Assembly (NCBI RefSeq): GCF_000152965.1
Contig: NZ_CH902583.1
Span: forward strand, 993,002-1,057,001
From: Roseobacter sp. MED193
Lineage (GTDB): Bacteria > Pseudomonadota > Alphaproteobacteria > Rhodobacterales > Rhodobacteraceae
Length of the DNA: 64,000 nt
Reading direction: 5' to 3'
Part shown: in pieces, positions 1 through 8,435 of the stretch
How positions within the stretch are numbered: position 1 is the stretch's first letter
Layout of the letters: every line of letters begins with the position of its first letter
The notes under the pieces: generated by a model
Databases searched by the model: none
What the model saw: only the letters and a program-made list of their open reading frames with translations
What the model was told of the DNA's origin: nothing
Made by a program: the position numbers and the translations under genes

Positions 1-58
1 CGCCCGGGTCGGATCGCTCCGCGATTCGACCACCGACATTTCAGCTCAACTGATCATT

Positions 59-2557
59 TTAAAACGGCACATCATCCTGCGCAGCATCCTGGCCTGCACC
101 AGCAGCAGCAATAAACCGCGCCAGGACCTTTTTGATCCCAGCCTTTTCAAAATTCACTTCCAGTTTGTCAGCCTCGATAGCGGCAATCGCACCATAGCCA
201 AATTTCTGATGGAAGACCCGCTCGCCAAGGGTAAAGCTGGCCGTGGCTTCCAGATCAATGATCTGCCCCCGCGCCTGTGCTGTCTGCGGCGTGCCACGCT
301 GCCCTGCCCGCGCCTGCATGCGCTTCCATCCTGGCGAATTATACCCATCCGCCTGCGCAACCTTAGCCTCAATGGTGGAGCCTATCGGTTCGGCGCGGCT
401 GGCCGCAGCACCATACCCCCCACCATAAAGCCCAGGAGGAGTTAGCACCTCCACATGCTCCTCGGGCAGCTCATCGACGAATCGCGACGGTAGCTGAGAC
501 TGCCATTGCCCAAAGACCCGCCGGTTACCTGCAAAAGAAATAGTGCAGACTTCCTCGGCCCGGGTAATGCCAACATAGGCAAGGCGGCGTTCCTCCTCTA
601 AACCCTTGAGACCACTTTCATCCATGGAGCGCTGCGAGGGGAACAGCCCGTCCTCCCAGCCTGGCAGAAACACTGCTGGGAACTCCAACCCCTTGGCCGC
701 GTGCAGGGTCATGATCGAAACCTTCTGGTCCGAATCCTGTTTGTCATTATCCATCACCAGGCTGACATGCTCCAGAAAACCCTGAAGGTTTTCAAAGTTC
801 TCCAGCGCCTTGACCAGCTCCTTGAGGTTTTCAAGACGCCCTGGGCTATCCGGATTCTTATCCGCCTGCCACATGCCGGTATAGCCGCTTTCATCCAGCA
901 CGATCTCGGCCAGCTCCATATGAGAGATATCCGCATCGCCCGCCATCCGGCCCCAACGGGCCAGATCATCCACGAGCCGACGCAGCGCCGCGCCGCCCTT
1001 GCCCTTGATGGCCCCTGCCTCAACCGCGAGACGCGCGCCTTCCACCAGAGAGACACCATTCTCACGCGCATAGCCCTGAATGGTCTGTTGCGCCTTGTCG
1101 CCAAGGCCGCGCTTGGGGGTGTTCACGACCCGCTCGAATGCGAGATCATCATCAGCCGAGGTCACCATGCGGAAATAGCCCATAGCATCGCGAATCTCGA
1201 GCCGCTCATAAAAGCGCGGACCTCCAATGACCCGGTAGGGCAGACCAATGGTCAGAAACCGATCTTCAAAGGCGCGCATCTGATGCGAGGCCCGCACCAG
1301 AATCGCCATGTCATTCAGCCCGATAGGACGCTGCCCCCGAGTGCCGCGCTGGGTGGCCTCGATTTCCTCACCAATCCAGCGCGCCTCTTCCTCGCCGTCC
1401 CAGTGACCGATCAGGCGAACCTTTTCGCCGCCCTTTTCGGCCGTCCACAACTCCTTGCCCAAGCGGCCCGAATTGCCGCTGATCACGCCAGAGGCGGCCG
1501 CCAGGATATGCTCAGTCGAGCGGTAATTCTGTTCCAGACGCACCACTTTGGCGCCGGGGAAATCCTTTTCAAAGCGTAGGATATTGCCCACCTCGGCACC
1601 GCGCCAGCCATAGATCGACTGGTCATCATCGCCAACGCAACAGATGTTTTTATGCCCGCCCGCCAAAAGCCGCAGCCACATGTATTGGGCGATATTGGTA
1701 TCTTGATACTCATCCACCATGATGTAGCGGAACCAGCGCTGATACTGCGCCAGAATATCGCTGTGGGTCTGAAAGATCGTCACCACGTGCAGCAGCAGAT
1801 CGCCGAAATCGACGGCATTGAGCTCCAGCAGGCGGCGCTGATACTGGGCATAAAGCTCTGGGCCGCGATGGTTATAGGCGCCGGCCTCTGCGGCAGGCAA
1901 TTTTTCCGGTGTCAGCGCCCGGTTTTTCCAGTCATCAATGATTCCGGCCAGCATCCGCGGCGGCCAGCGCTTTTCATCAATCCCCGCAGCACGGATCAGC
2001 TGTTTGAGCAGGCGGATCTGATCATCGGTATCCAGAATGGTGAAGTTTGACTTTAGATGTACAGAGCTGCGCCGTCTGCGCGCCGCAGATGGACCCAATT
2101 CGTCATATGGATTCGGCGACTCCGACTCTGTCACTTCATCAATGACTTCATCAGGGCCGACCCCAGCCTCACCGCTGATGAGCTCAGCGTGACGGCGCAG
2201 CAGCTTGACGCAGACCGAATGGAAAGTACCAAGCCAGGGCATGCCCTCAGCTGGCTGGCCCAGCATGCTGCCAACACGTTCCTTCATCTCGCGGGCAGCC
2301 TTATTGGTGAAGGTCACCGCCAGAATCTCATTGGTGCGGGCAGAGCCGGTATTGAGAAGATGCACAATCCGCGCCGTCAGCGCCTTGGTCTTGCCGGTCC
2401 CGGCACCGGCCAGCATCAAGACCGGCCCCTCCAAACATTCCACGGCCTCTCTCTGGGCCGGATTCAAACCATCAAGATAAGGCGTAGGGCGGGCCGCCAT
2501 GGCCCGCGACGACAGGGAGGCGCCCTCAAAGGCGTCCATTTCATCAAATGTGCTCAT
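59..2557 (-). CDS. UvrD/PcrA-family ATP-dependent DNA helicase
   Basis: Superfamily 1A 3'-5' DNA helicase of the UvrD/PcrA/Rep group, acting in nucleotide-excision and mismatch repair and replication-fork clearance. The 832-residue product has a Walker A motif (AGAGTGKT, about residue 50), a Walker B of the form DEYQDTN, motif IV QNYRST, motif V with TLHAAKGLEF and motif VI with LAYVGITRA. The C-terminal 50 residues look like the Tudor-like domain of PcrA/UvrD (GERVFHQKFGYG) that binds RNA polymerase. An Arg/Glu-rich insertion lies after the HSVCVKLLRRHA segment. The frame is open to 2635, but the Met at 2557 (MSTFDEMD) puts the first motif at the usual distance from the N terminus, so I chose it. 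It is divergent from the FMN dehydrogenase gene. UvrD and PcrA cannot be told apart here, so I give no symbol. Confidence 0.93.
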   Translation of the reverse strand: MSTFDEMDAFEGASLSSRAMAARPTPYLDGLNPAQREAVECLEGPVLMLAGAGTGKTKALTARIVHLLNTGSARTNEILAVTFTNKAAREMKERVGSMLGQPAEGMPWLGTFHSVCVKLLRRHAELISGEAGVGPDEVIDEVTESESPNPYDELGPSAARRRRSSVHLKSNFTILDTDDQIRLLKQLIRAAGIDEKRWPPRMLAGIIDDWKNRALTPEKLPAAEAGAYNHRGPELYAQYQRRLLELNAVDFGDLLLHVVTIFQTHSDILAQYQRWFRYIMVDEYQDTNIAQYMWLRLLAGGHKNICCVGDDDQSIYGWRGAEVGNILRFEKDFPGAKVVRLEQNYRSTEHILAAASGVISGNSGRLGKELWTAEKGGEKVRLIGHWDGEEEARWIGEEIEATQRGTRGQRPIGLNDMAILVRASHQMRAFEDRFLTIGLPYRVIGGPRFYERLEIRDAMGYFRMVTSADDDLAFERVVNTPKRGLGDKAQQTIQGYARENGVSLVEGARLAVEAGAIKGKGGAALRRLVDDLARWGRMAGDADISHMELAEIVLDESGYTGMWQADKNPDSPGRLENLKELVKALENFENLQGFLEHVSLVMDNDKQDSDQKVSIMTLHAAKGLEFPAVFLPGWEDGLFPSQRSMDESGLKGLEEERRLAYVGITRAEEVCTISFAGNRRVFGQWQSQLPSRFVDELPEEHVEVLTPPGLYGGGYGAAASRAEPIGSTIEAKVAQADGYNSPGWKRMQARAGQRGTPQTAQARGQIIDLEATASFTLGERVFHQKFGYGAIAAIEADKLEVNFEKAGIKKVLARFIAAAGAGQDAAQDDVPF

Positions 2558-2726
2558 GCCCGTAACACTAGCGTGATTCACCCTGCGAGAAAAGAGGACG
2601 TTCGCATTCTGTTCGCAAGATTGATCGTACTCCAAATTCCCGGCGACGCTCTGGGTTTGCCCGCGGACCCACGCGAGAAGAGCCGCCTGCTCTTGCCAAA
2701 TGGCCCGCAGATCCTATCAATGCAGC

Positions 2727-3902
2727 ATGGATCTTCATCAACACTACCCAAGCCTCGCCGACTTGCGGGCGCGTGCCCAGCGCCGCCTTCCCAAATTTGT
2801 CTGGGAATATCTCGACAGCGCCACGGGCAATGAGGCCACAAAACGCCGCAATCGCAGCGCGCTGGATCAGATCGGGTTTTTACCTTCGATCCTGCATGGA
2901 CCTCAGCAGGTAGATCTGTCGACTTCATTTCTTGGGCGCGATTTGCCACTGCCTTTTGGCATCGCACCTCTGGGCATGTCCGGGCTGATCTGGCCCGACG
3001 CCGAGGGACGGCTGGCCCGCTTTGGCGCCCGCTCCGGCATCCCTTACTCTTTGTCTACCGTTGCCAGCCAATCCCCCGAAGATCTGGCGCCACATCTGGG
3101 GGCTGAGGCTTGGTTTCAGCTCTACCCCCCAAAAGATGAAGACATCCGTCGGGATATGCTGGAACGCGCACGCAAGGCAGGTTTCAAGACACTGGTGCTC
3201 ACGGTGGATGTCCCCGTTGCCTCGCGGCGCGAACGTCAGGTGCGCTCAGGCCTCACCCAGCCCCCCCGTCTAACCCCCCGCCTATTGGCGCAGGTGGCCC
3301 AGCGCCCAGCCTGGGCCAGTGGCATGGCGCGGCAACATTGGGCGCACGGGGGGATGCCCCATATGCGGACCCTGGACAAATATATCACCGAAAACAGCAA
3401 AGGCCTCTCTTCGACTGCGCATATTGGCTATTTGCTGCGCACCTCGCCGGATTGGGACTATGCCAAATGGCTGCGCGACAACTGGCAGGGGAGCTTTGTC
3501 ATCAAAGGTGTGATGAGGGCAGAGGATGCAGCGCCACTGGAACAGATCGGAGTTGATGCCCTTTGGGTGTCAAACCATGCGGGACGCCAGTTTGATGCCG
3601 CGCCCGCCTCGACCGAGGTGCTGCCAGAGCTGCGCGCGGCCACCTCCCTGCCACTGGTCTTTGACAGCGGCATTGAGGGCGGTTTGGACATACTGCGCGC
3701 CCTGGCACTTGGGGCGGATTTCATCATGCTGGGGCGGGCCTTTCACTTTGCACTTGCAGCATTGGGAGACAGGGGACCAAACCATCTGGTTGAGATCCTG
3801 AGCAAGGATCTGGAAGCCAATATGGGGCAGTTGGGATTGCGCTCGCTCTCTGAGGTGAGAACTTTGCAAATTCGCAACCTGACGTTACACTCCCAACCTT
3901 GA
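2727..3902 (+). CDS. FMN-dependent alpha-hydroxy-acid dehydrogenase (L-lactate dehydrogenase-like)
   Basis: Member of the FMN-dependent alpha-hydroxy-acid dehydrogenase/oxidase family (L-lactate, glycolate and mandelate enzymes), which oxidises an L-2-hydroxy acid to the 2-keto acid. About 391 residues, normal for the family. Family landmarks are the N-terminal DLRARAQRRLPKFVWEYLDSA segment (shared start of the TIM barrel), the flavin lysine in FVIKGVM, and the active-site His/Arg in SNHAGRQFD. Two departures from the usual consensus are visible: SNHGGRQ reads SNHAGRQ, and the FMN-phosphate loop DSGIRxGLD reads DSGIEGGLD, with Glu in place of Arg. I take the start at 2727 (MDLHQHYPSL), but a Met at 2700 is also in frame. 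Pyruvate carboxylase follows, so a lactate-to-pyruvate-to-oxaloacetate route is plausible. The substrate is not determined. Confidence 0.85.
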   Translation: MDLHQHYPSLADLRARAQRRLPKFVWEYLDSATGNEATKRRNRSALDQIGFLPSILHGPQQVDLSTSFLGRDLPLPFGIAPLGMSGLIWPDAEGRLARFGARSGIPYSLSTVASQSPEDLAPHLGAEAWFQLYPPKDEDIRRDMLERARKAGFKTLVLTVDVPVASRRERQVRSGLTQPPRLTPRLLAQVAQRPAWASGMARQHWAHGGMPHMRTLDKYITENSKGLSSTAHIGYLLRTSPDWDYAKWLRDNWQGSFVIKGVMRAEDAAPLEQIGVDALWVSNHAGRQFDAAPASTEVLPELRAATSLPLVFDSGIEGGLDILRALALGADFIMLGRAFHFALAALGDRGPNHLVEILSKDLEANMGQLGLRSLSEVRTLQIRNLTLHSQP

Positions 3903-4227
3903 TCCGTAAACGACTGAAACCGGTAGCAAAGCCTGCGATCCATTCTGAGCAAAGACCGGCTGATTGCAGCCGCGAAACCCAAGCGCCGCAGATACGCCAG
4001 GAAGCATGACCAAAGATTCGCCAAATTTGGAATCGCCTAAATTTTCAGCAACTCTCTCTGGGATTTTGGCGCCCAATTGACTTCAAATGCTGCGCTTGCA
4101 CAAAAAATTGCCGCATTATGGCTGAATGAGAGCGCAATCATGCAGCAGATACCCAATACTACGGCTATACCAGTGGCCAATATGTAACTAACACTTCGCC
4201 AACCCTAGACTACTTCGAGGAGCGACC
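3903..4227. other. Gene-free interval upstream of pyruvate carboxylase
   Basis: A 325-bp interval in which neither strand offers a convincing gene. Short frames across 3885-4076 have no family features. It presumably carries the pyruvate carboxylase promoter; the AT-rich stretch around 4095-4125 is the most promoter-like part. A GAGGAG ribosome-binding site sits about 8 bases before the ATG at 4228. Confidence 0.6.
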
Positions 4228-7200
4228 ATGCCCGATTTCAAGAAAATCCTGATTGCAAACCGAGGCGAAATCGCCATCCGCGTCATGCGTGCCGCCAATG
4301 AAATGGGCAAGCGAACCGTTGCTGTCTATGCCGAAGAAGACAAGCTGGGCCTGCACCGCTTTAAGGCCGATGAGGCCTACCGTATCGGCGAGGGCATGGG
4401 GCCTGTCGCCGCCTACCTGAGCATCGACGAGATCATTCGGGTCGCCAAGGAATGCGGCGCCGATGCGATCCATCCCGGCTATGGCCTGTTGTCCGAAAAC
4501 CCCGACTTTGTCGATGCCTGCGCCCGCAACGGCATCACCTTCATCGGCCCCAAGGCCGAAACCATGCGCGCTCTAGGCGACAAGGCCTCGGCACGGCGCG
4601 TTGCCATTGAGGCCGGGGTGCCGGTCATTCCCGCAACCGAGGTGCTGGGCGATGACATGAAGGCCATCGCCAAAGAAGCCAGCGAGGTCGGCTACCCGCT
4701 GATGCTCAAGGCCTCCTGGGGCGGCGGTGGTCGCGGCATGCGGCCGATCCACGGCCCGGATGAGCTGGAAGAAAAAGTCCTGGAGGGCCGCCGCGAAGCC
4801 GAAGCCGCCTTTGGTAATGGCGAGGGTTATCTGGAAAAGATGATCACCCGCGCCCGCCACGTAGAGGTGCAGATCCTGGGTGACAAGCACGGCGAGATCT
4901 ACCACCTGTTTGAGCGCGATTGCTCGGTGCAGCGGCGCAACCAAAAGGTCGTGGAGCGCGCCCCCGCCCCCTACCTCTCTGAAGAGCAGCGCGCTGAGAT
5001 CTGCGAGCTGGGCCGCAAAATCTGCGCCCATGTAAATTATGAATGCGCTGGCACCGTTGAATTCCTGATGGATATGGAAAGCGGCAAGTTCTACTTCATC
5101 GAGGTGAACCCCCGTGTTCAGGTGGAACACACCGTCACCGAGGAGGTCACCGGCATCGACATCGTTCAGGCGCAGATCCTGATCGCCGAGGGCAAACCAA
5201 TTGCCGAAGCCACCGGCAAAGCCTCACAGGGTGACATTCGCCTGAATGGCCACGCATTGCAGACACGGGTCACGACTGAGGATCCGCTGAATAACTTCAT
5301 CCCCGACTATGGCCGCATAACCGCCTATCGCTCGGCCACTGGTATGGGCATCCGCCTGGATGGCGGCACCGCCTATGCCGGCGGCGTCATCACCCGCTAC
5401 TATGACAGTCTGTTGACCAAGGTAACCGCCTGGGCGCAAACCCCGGAAAAGGCCATTGCCCGTATGGACCGTGCCCTGCGCGAATTCCGGGTGCGCGGTG
5501 TGTCCACCAATATCGCCTTTGTGGAAAACCTGCTCAAGCACCCGACTTTCCTGGACAACAGCTATACCACCACCTTTATCGACAACACGCCAGATCTGTT
5601 CCAGTTTGCCAAACGTCAGGACCGTGGCACCAAGGTGCTGACCTATCTGGCGGATATCTCCGTCAACGGTCACCCGGAAACCGAAGGCCGCGCTGCCCCG
5701 GCGGCAGACCTGAAAGAGCCGCGTGCACCGCATGTGGATCCGGCTCCTCTGCCCTATGGCACCCGCAATCTGCTGGAACAAAAGGGCGCCCAAGCCGTCG
5801 CCGATTGGATGAAGGCCCAGCGCCAGCTCCTGCTCACCGACACCACCATGCGCGATGGCCACCAGTCCCTGCTGGCGACCCGGATGCGCAGCCATGACAT
5901 GATCAAGGTGGCCCCTGCCTATGCGCAGAACCTCAGCCAGCTCTTCTCGGTTGAATGCTGGGGCGGGGCAACCTTTGATGTGGCCTACCGCTTCCTGCAG
6001 GAATGCCCCTGGCAACGCCTGCGTGATCTGCGCGAAGCGATGCCCAATGTGATGACCCAGATGCTGCTGCGGGCCTCTAATGGGGTCGGCTATACCAACT
6101 ACCCTGACAATGTGGTGCAGGAATTTGTTCGCCAGGCGGCGGAGACCGGTGTTGATGTCTTCCGGGTGTTTGACAGCCTCAACTGGGTGGAGAACATGCG
6201 TGTCGCCATGGATGCCGTCGTCGAGAGCGGCAAGCTCTGCGAAGGCACCATCTGCTACACTGGCGATATCCTCGACCCTAGCCGCGCCAAATATGACCTG
6301 AAATACTATGTTGGCATGGCCAAAGAGCTGGAGGCCGCCGGCGCCCATGTTCTGGGTCTGAAAGACATGGCTGGCCTGTTGAAACCTGCCGCCGCGCGCC
6401 AGCTGGTCAAGGCGCTGAAGGAAGAGGTCGGCCTACCGGTCCATTTCCACACCCATGATACCTCTGGCATTGCCGGTGCAACCATTCTGGCCGCCGCAGA
6501 TGCTGGCGTCGATGCGGTGGATGTGGCCATGGATGCCTTCTCTGGCGGCACCTCGCAGCCCTGCTTTGGCTCCATCGTCGAAGGGCTGCGCAACACCGAC
6601 CGCGACACAGGGCTGGATATCGCAAAGATCCGGGAGATCTCTGACTATTGGGAGCAGGTCCGCGCGCAGTATGTCGCCTTTGAATCCGGCCTGCAGGCGC
6701 CGGCCTCGGAGGTCTATCTGCACGAGATGCCTGGCGGCCAGTTCACCAACCTCAAAGCCCAGGCGCGCAGCCTTGGTTTGGAAGACCGTTGGCATGAGGT
6801 CGCCCAGACCTATGCGGATGTGAATCAGATGTTTGGCGATATCGTCAAGGTGACGCCCTCCTCCAAAGTGGTGGGCGACATGGCGCTGATGATGGTCAGC
6901 CAGAACCTCAGCCGCGATGAGGTCGAGAACCCCAGCACGGAGGTCTCTTTCCCCGATAGCGTTGTGGATATGATGCGCGGCAACCTGGGCCAGCCTCCCG
7001 GTGGCTTCCCGGATGGGATTGTTGCCAAGGTGCTGAAAGGCGAGGCCCCCAACCTGACCCGTCCTGGCGCTCATCTGGAGCCCGTGGATCTGGACGAGAC
7101 CCGCGCCGAGCTGAGCAAATTGCTGGAAGGCAAGGCTGTGGATGACGAGGATCTCAATGGCTATCTGATGTATCCCAAGGTCTTCCTCGACTACATGGGC

Positions 7201-7677
7201 CGTCACCGCCAATACGGGCCTGTGCGCACCCTCCCCACCCGCGCCTTCTTTTATGGCATGGAACCGGGCGAGGAAATCACCGCGGAAATCGACCCCGGTA
7301 AAACCCTGGAGATCCGCCTTCAGGCCCTCGGTGAAACCGATGAAAAAGGCGAGGTCAAAGTCTTTTTTGAACTCAATGGTCAGCCCCGCGTCATCCGGGT
7401 GCCCAACCGTCTGGTCAAGGCCTCCACCGAGAGCCGCCCCAAGGCCGAAGCTGGCAATGGCGATCACATCGGCGCGCCAATGCCCGGCGTTGTAGCCAGC
7501 GTCGCGGTACAGGTCGGCCAGGAAGTCCATGAGGGCGATATGCTTCTGACCATCGAGGCGATGAAGATGGAAACCGGTCTACACGCAGAGCGCTCTGCCC
7601 GCGTTAAGGCGCTGCATGTCTCGGCAGGCACCCAGATCGACGCCAAGGACCTGCTGATCGAACTGGAAGATCTGTAA
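4228..7677 (+). CDS. pyc: Pyruvate carboxylase
   Basis: Biotin-dependent anaplerotic enzyme: ATP, bicarbonate and pyruvate give oxaloacetate. The 1149-residue single polypeptide has the classical order. Biotin carboxylase occupies residues 1-450 (FKKILIANRGEIAIRV start, glycine-rich WGGGGRGM ATP loop, EVNPRVQVEHTVTE catalytic segment). The carboxyltransferase follows from about 535 (TDTTMRDGHQSL, with the metal-binding HFHTHDTSG further on). The C-terminal biotinyl domain has EAMKM, with biotinylated Lys1113. Length matches alpha-chain pyruvate carboxylases. A clear GAGGAG site supports the start. It appears monocistronic, with a hairpin terminator at 7715. Confidence 0.98.
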   Translation: MPDFKKILIANRGEIAIRVMRAANEMGKRTVAVYAEEDKLGLHRFKADEAYRIGEGMGPVAAYLSIDEIIRVAKECGADAIHPGYGLLSENPDFVDACARNGITFIGPKAETMRALGDKASARRVAIEAGVPVIPATEVLGDDMKAIAKEASEVGYPLMLKASWGGGGRGMRPIHGPDELEEKVLEGRREAEAAFGNGEGYLEKMITRARHVEVQILGDKHGEIYHLFERDCSVQRRNQKVVERAPAPYLSEEQRAEICELGRKICAHVNYECAGTVEFLMDMESGKFYFIEVNPRVQVEHTVTEEVTGIDIVQAQILIAEGKPIAEATGKASQGDIRLNGHALQTRVTTEDPLNNFIPDYGRITAYRSATGMGIRLDGGTAYAGGVITRYYDSLLTKVTAWAQTPEKAIARMDRALREFRVRGVSTNIAFVENLLKHPTFLDNSYTTTFIDNTPDLFQFAKRQDRGTKVLTYLADISVNGHPETEGRAAPAADLKEPRAPHVDPAPLPYGTRNLLEQKGAQAVADWMKAQRQLLLTDTTMRDGHQSLLATRMRSHDMIKVAPAYAQNLSQLFSVECWGGATFDVAYRFLQECPWQRLRDLREAMPNVMTQMLLRASNGVGYTNYPDNVVQEFVRQAAETGVDVFRVFDSLNWVENMRVAMDAVVESGKLCEGTICYTGDILDPSRAKYDLKYYVGMAKELEAAGAHVLGLKDMAGLLKPAAARQLVKALKEEVGLPVHFHTHDTSGIAGATILAAADAGVDAVDVAMDAFSGGTSQPCFGSIVEGLRNTDRDTGLDIAKIREISDYWEQVRAQYVAFESGLQAPASEVYLHEMPGGQFTNLKAQARSLGLEDRWHEVAQTYADVNQMFGDIVKVTPSSKVVGDMALMMVSQNLSRDEVENPSTEVSFPDSVVDMMRGNLGQPPGGFPDGIVAKVLKGEAPNLTRPGAHLEPVDLDETRAELSKLLEGKAVDDEDLNGYLMYPKVFLDYMGRHRQYGPVRTLPTRAFFYGMEPGEEITAEIDPGKTLEIRLQALGETDEKGEVKVFFELNGQPRVIRVPNRLVKASTESRPKAEAGNGDHIGAPMPGVVASVAVQVGQEVHEGDMLLTIEAMKMETGLHAERSARVKALHVSAGTQIDAKDLLIELEDL

Positions 7678-7714
7678 AGTCTGAACGCAGCCACAAGTTC
7701 CGAAAACACTCACT

Positions 7715-7744
7715 GAGCCCCGGAGGACCTCCCTTCGGGGCTTT
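7715..7744 (+). terminator. Rho-independent terminator after pyc
   Basis: GAGCCCCG pairs with CGGGGCTTT around an inner GGAGG/CCTCC stem, 38 bp after the pyc stop. The T-run is short (TTT), so strength is uncertain. Confidence 0.7.
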
Positions 7745-7863
7745 GATGTTTCATGGAGGGGTCACAGCAGTTGCAACGCCTTTTGCGGGCAGCAATCTGC
7801 CGGGCAGACCAACGCCTAAAGCAATGACCTGTTCAGTTCCCCTTTCCCCGGTTTCTGCCCCTG

Positions 7864-8217
7864 TCAGGCATCCCGCCAAACAGAGACAGGGTAGAGCTGG
7901 CAGTTCACTGCATAGAAGCTGGGGGAGAGGTATCCATACCGGCCCTCTGCAACCGCGCCCCAGCGGGTGTGATGCCAATTCAATTCCATAGCGGCAGGCG
8001 GAGTAAGCGGCGTAACGACAAACTGGGCGCCCTCATCGCATTGCGCCTGCAACACCTGCACCCTTATCGGGGGCACAGACAAAGCCCGGCCGGTGGCTTC
8101 TTCCGCACCGCCCGCATGACCGACAGGGTTTGAAAGGCCGCCAGACTGCACCACCAGCCCCAAAACAACTGCCGTCACCAATGCGGTAAGCCGCATCTTT
8201 TCTTTGAGTTTTGCCAC
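7864..8217 (-). CDS. Small predicted secreted protein, unknown
   Basis: Unrecognised protein of about 118 residues. From a GTG start at 8217 (preceded by a GGGAGAG ribosome-binding site) it begins VAKLKEKMRLTALV followed by a hydrophobic stretch, a good Sec signal-peptide shape with a Lys-rich n-region. The alternative ATG is at 8196. The mature part ends with an aromatic-rich segment and contains two cysteines (QAQCDEG and YAVNCQ) that could form a disulfide in the periplasm. It lies head-to-head with the large orphan protein at 8436; a shared role is possible but unproven. Competing short frames exist on both strands here, so the call rests on the signal peptide and ribosome-binding site. 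Confidence 0.5.
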   Translation of the reverse strand: MAKLKEKMRLTALVTAVVLGLVVQSGGLSNPVGHAGGAEEATGRALSVPPIRVQVLQAQCDEGAQFVVTPLTPPAAMELNWHHTRWGAVAEGRYGYLSPSFYAVNCQLYPVSVWRDA

Positions 8218-8435
8218 GGAGCTCTCCCTGTTTAAAAGCTGCTGTCGGTGTCTCAACGCACAGGGCGCTGCATTCCGTCGCCGGACTGTCGAAAAAAAGC
8301 GCGCTGTCACATATTTCAGCCAACCTTTCACCCAGCTCCCCTTAATCGCGAGCAACTTAATCCCATTAACAATCAAAAAGGGAACGAAAACACTGGGCAG
8401 ACAGGCCGTTTTGATGTTCATTTTTGCGAGTATTT

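Noticed and set aside
701-1579. Plus-strand open frame of 292 codons within the helicase region
   Set aside because: It is antisense to the helicase motifs and has no family features. A typical shadow of GC-rich coding DNA.
3856-3885. TTTGCAAATTCGCAA motif like a short-chain-acyl regulator site
   Set aside because: It lies inside the dehydrogenase coding region and is an imperfect repeat, so it is probably chance.
5224-6348. Long minus-strand frame (374 codons) opposite pyruvate carboxylase
   Set aside because: Lies wholly antisense to a gene with full-length homology; His/Gly/Ala-rich composition is that of a shadow frame.
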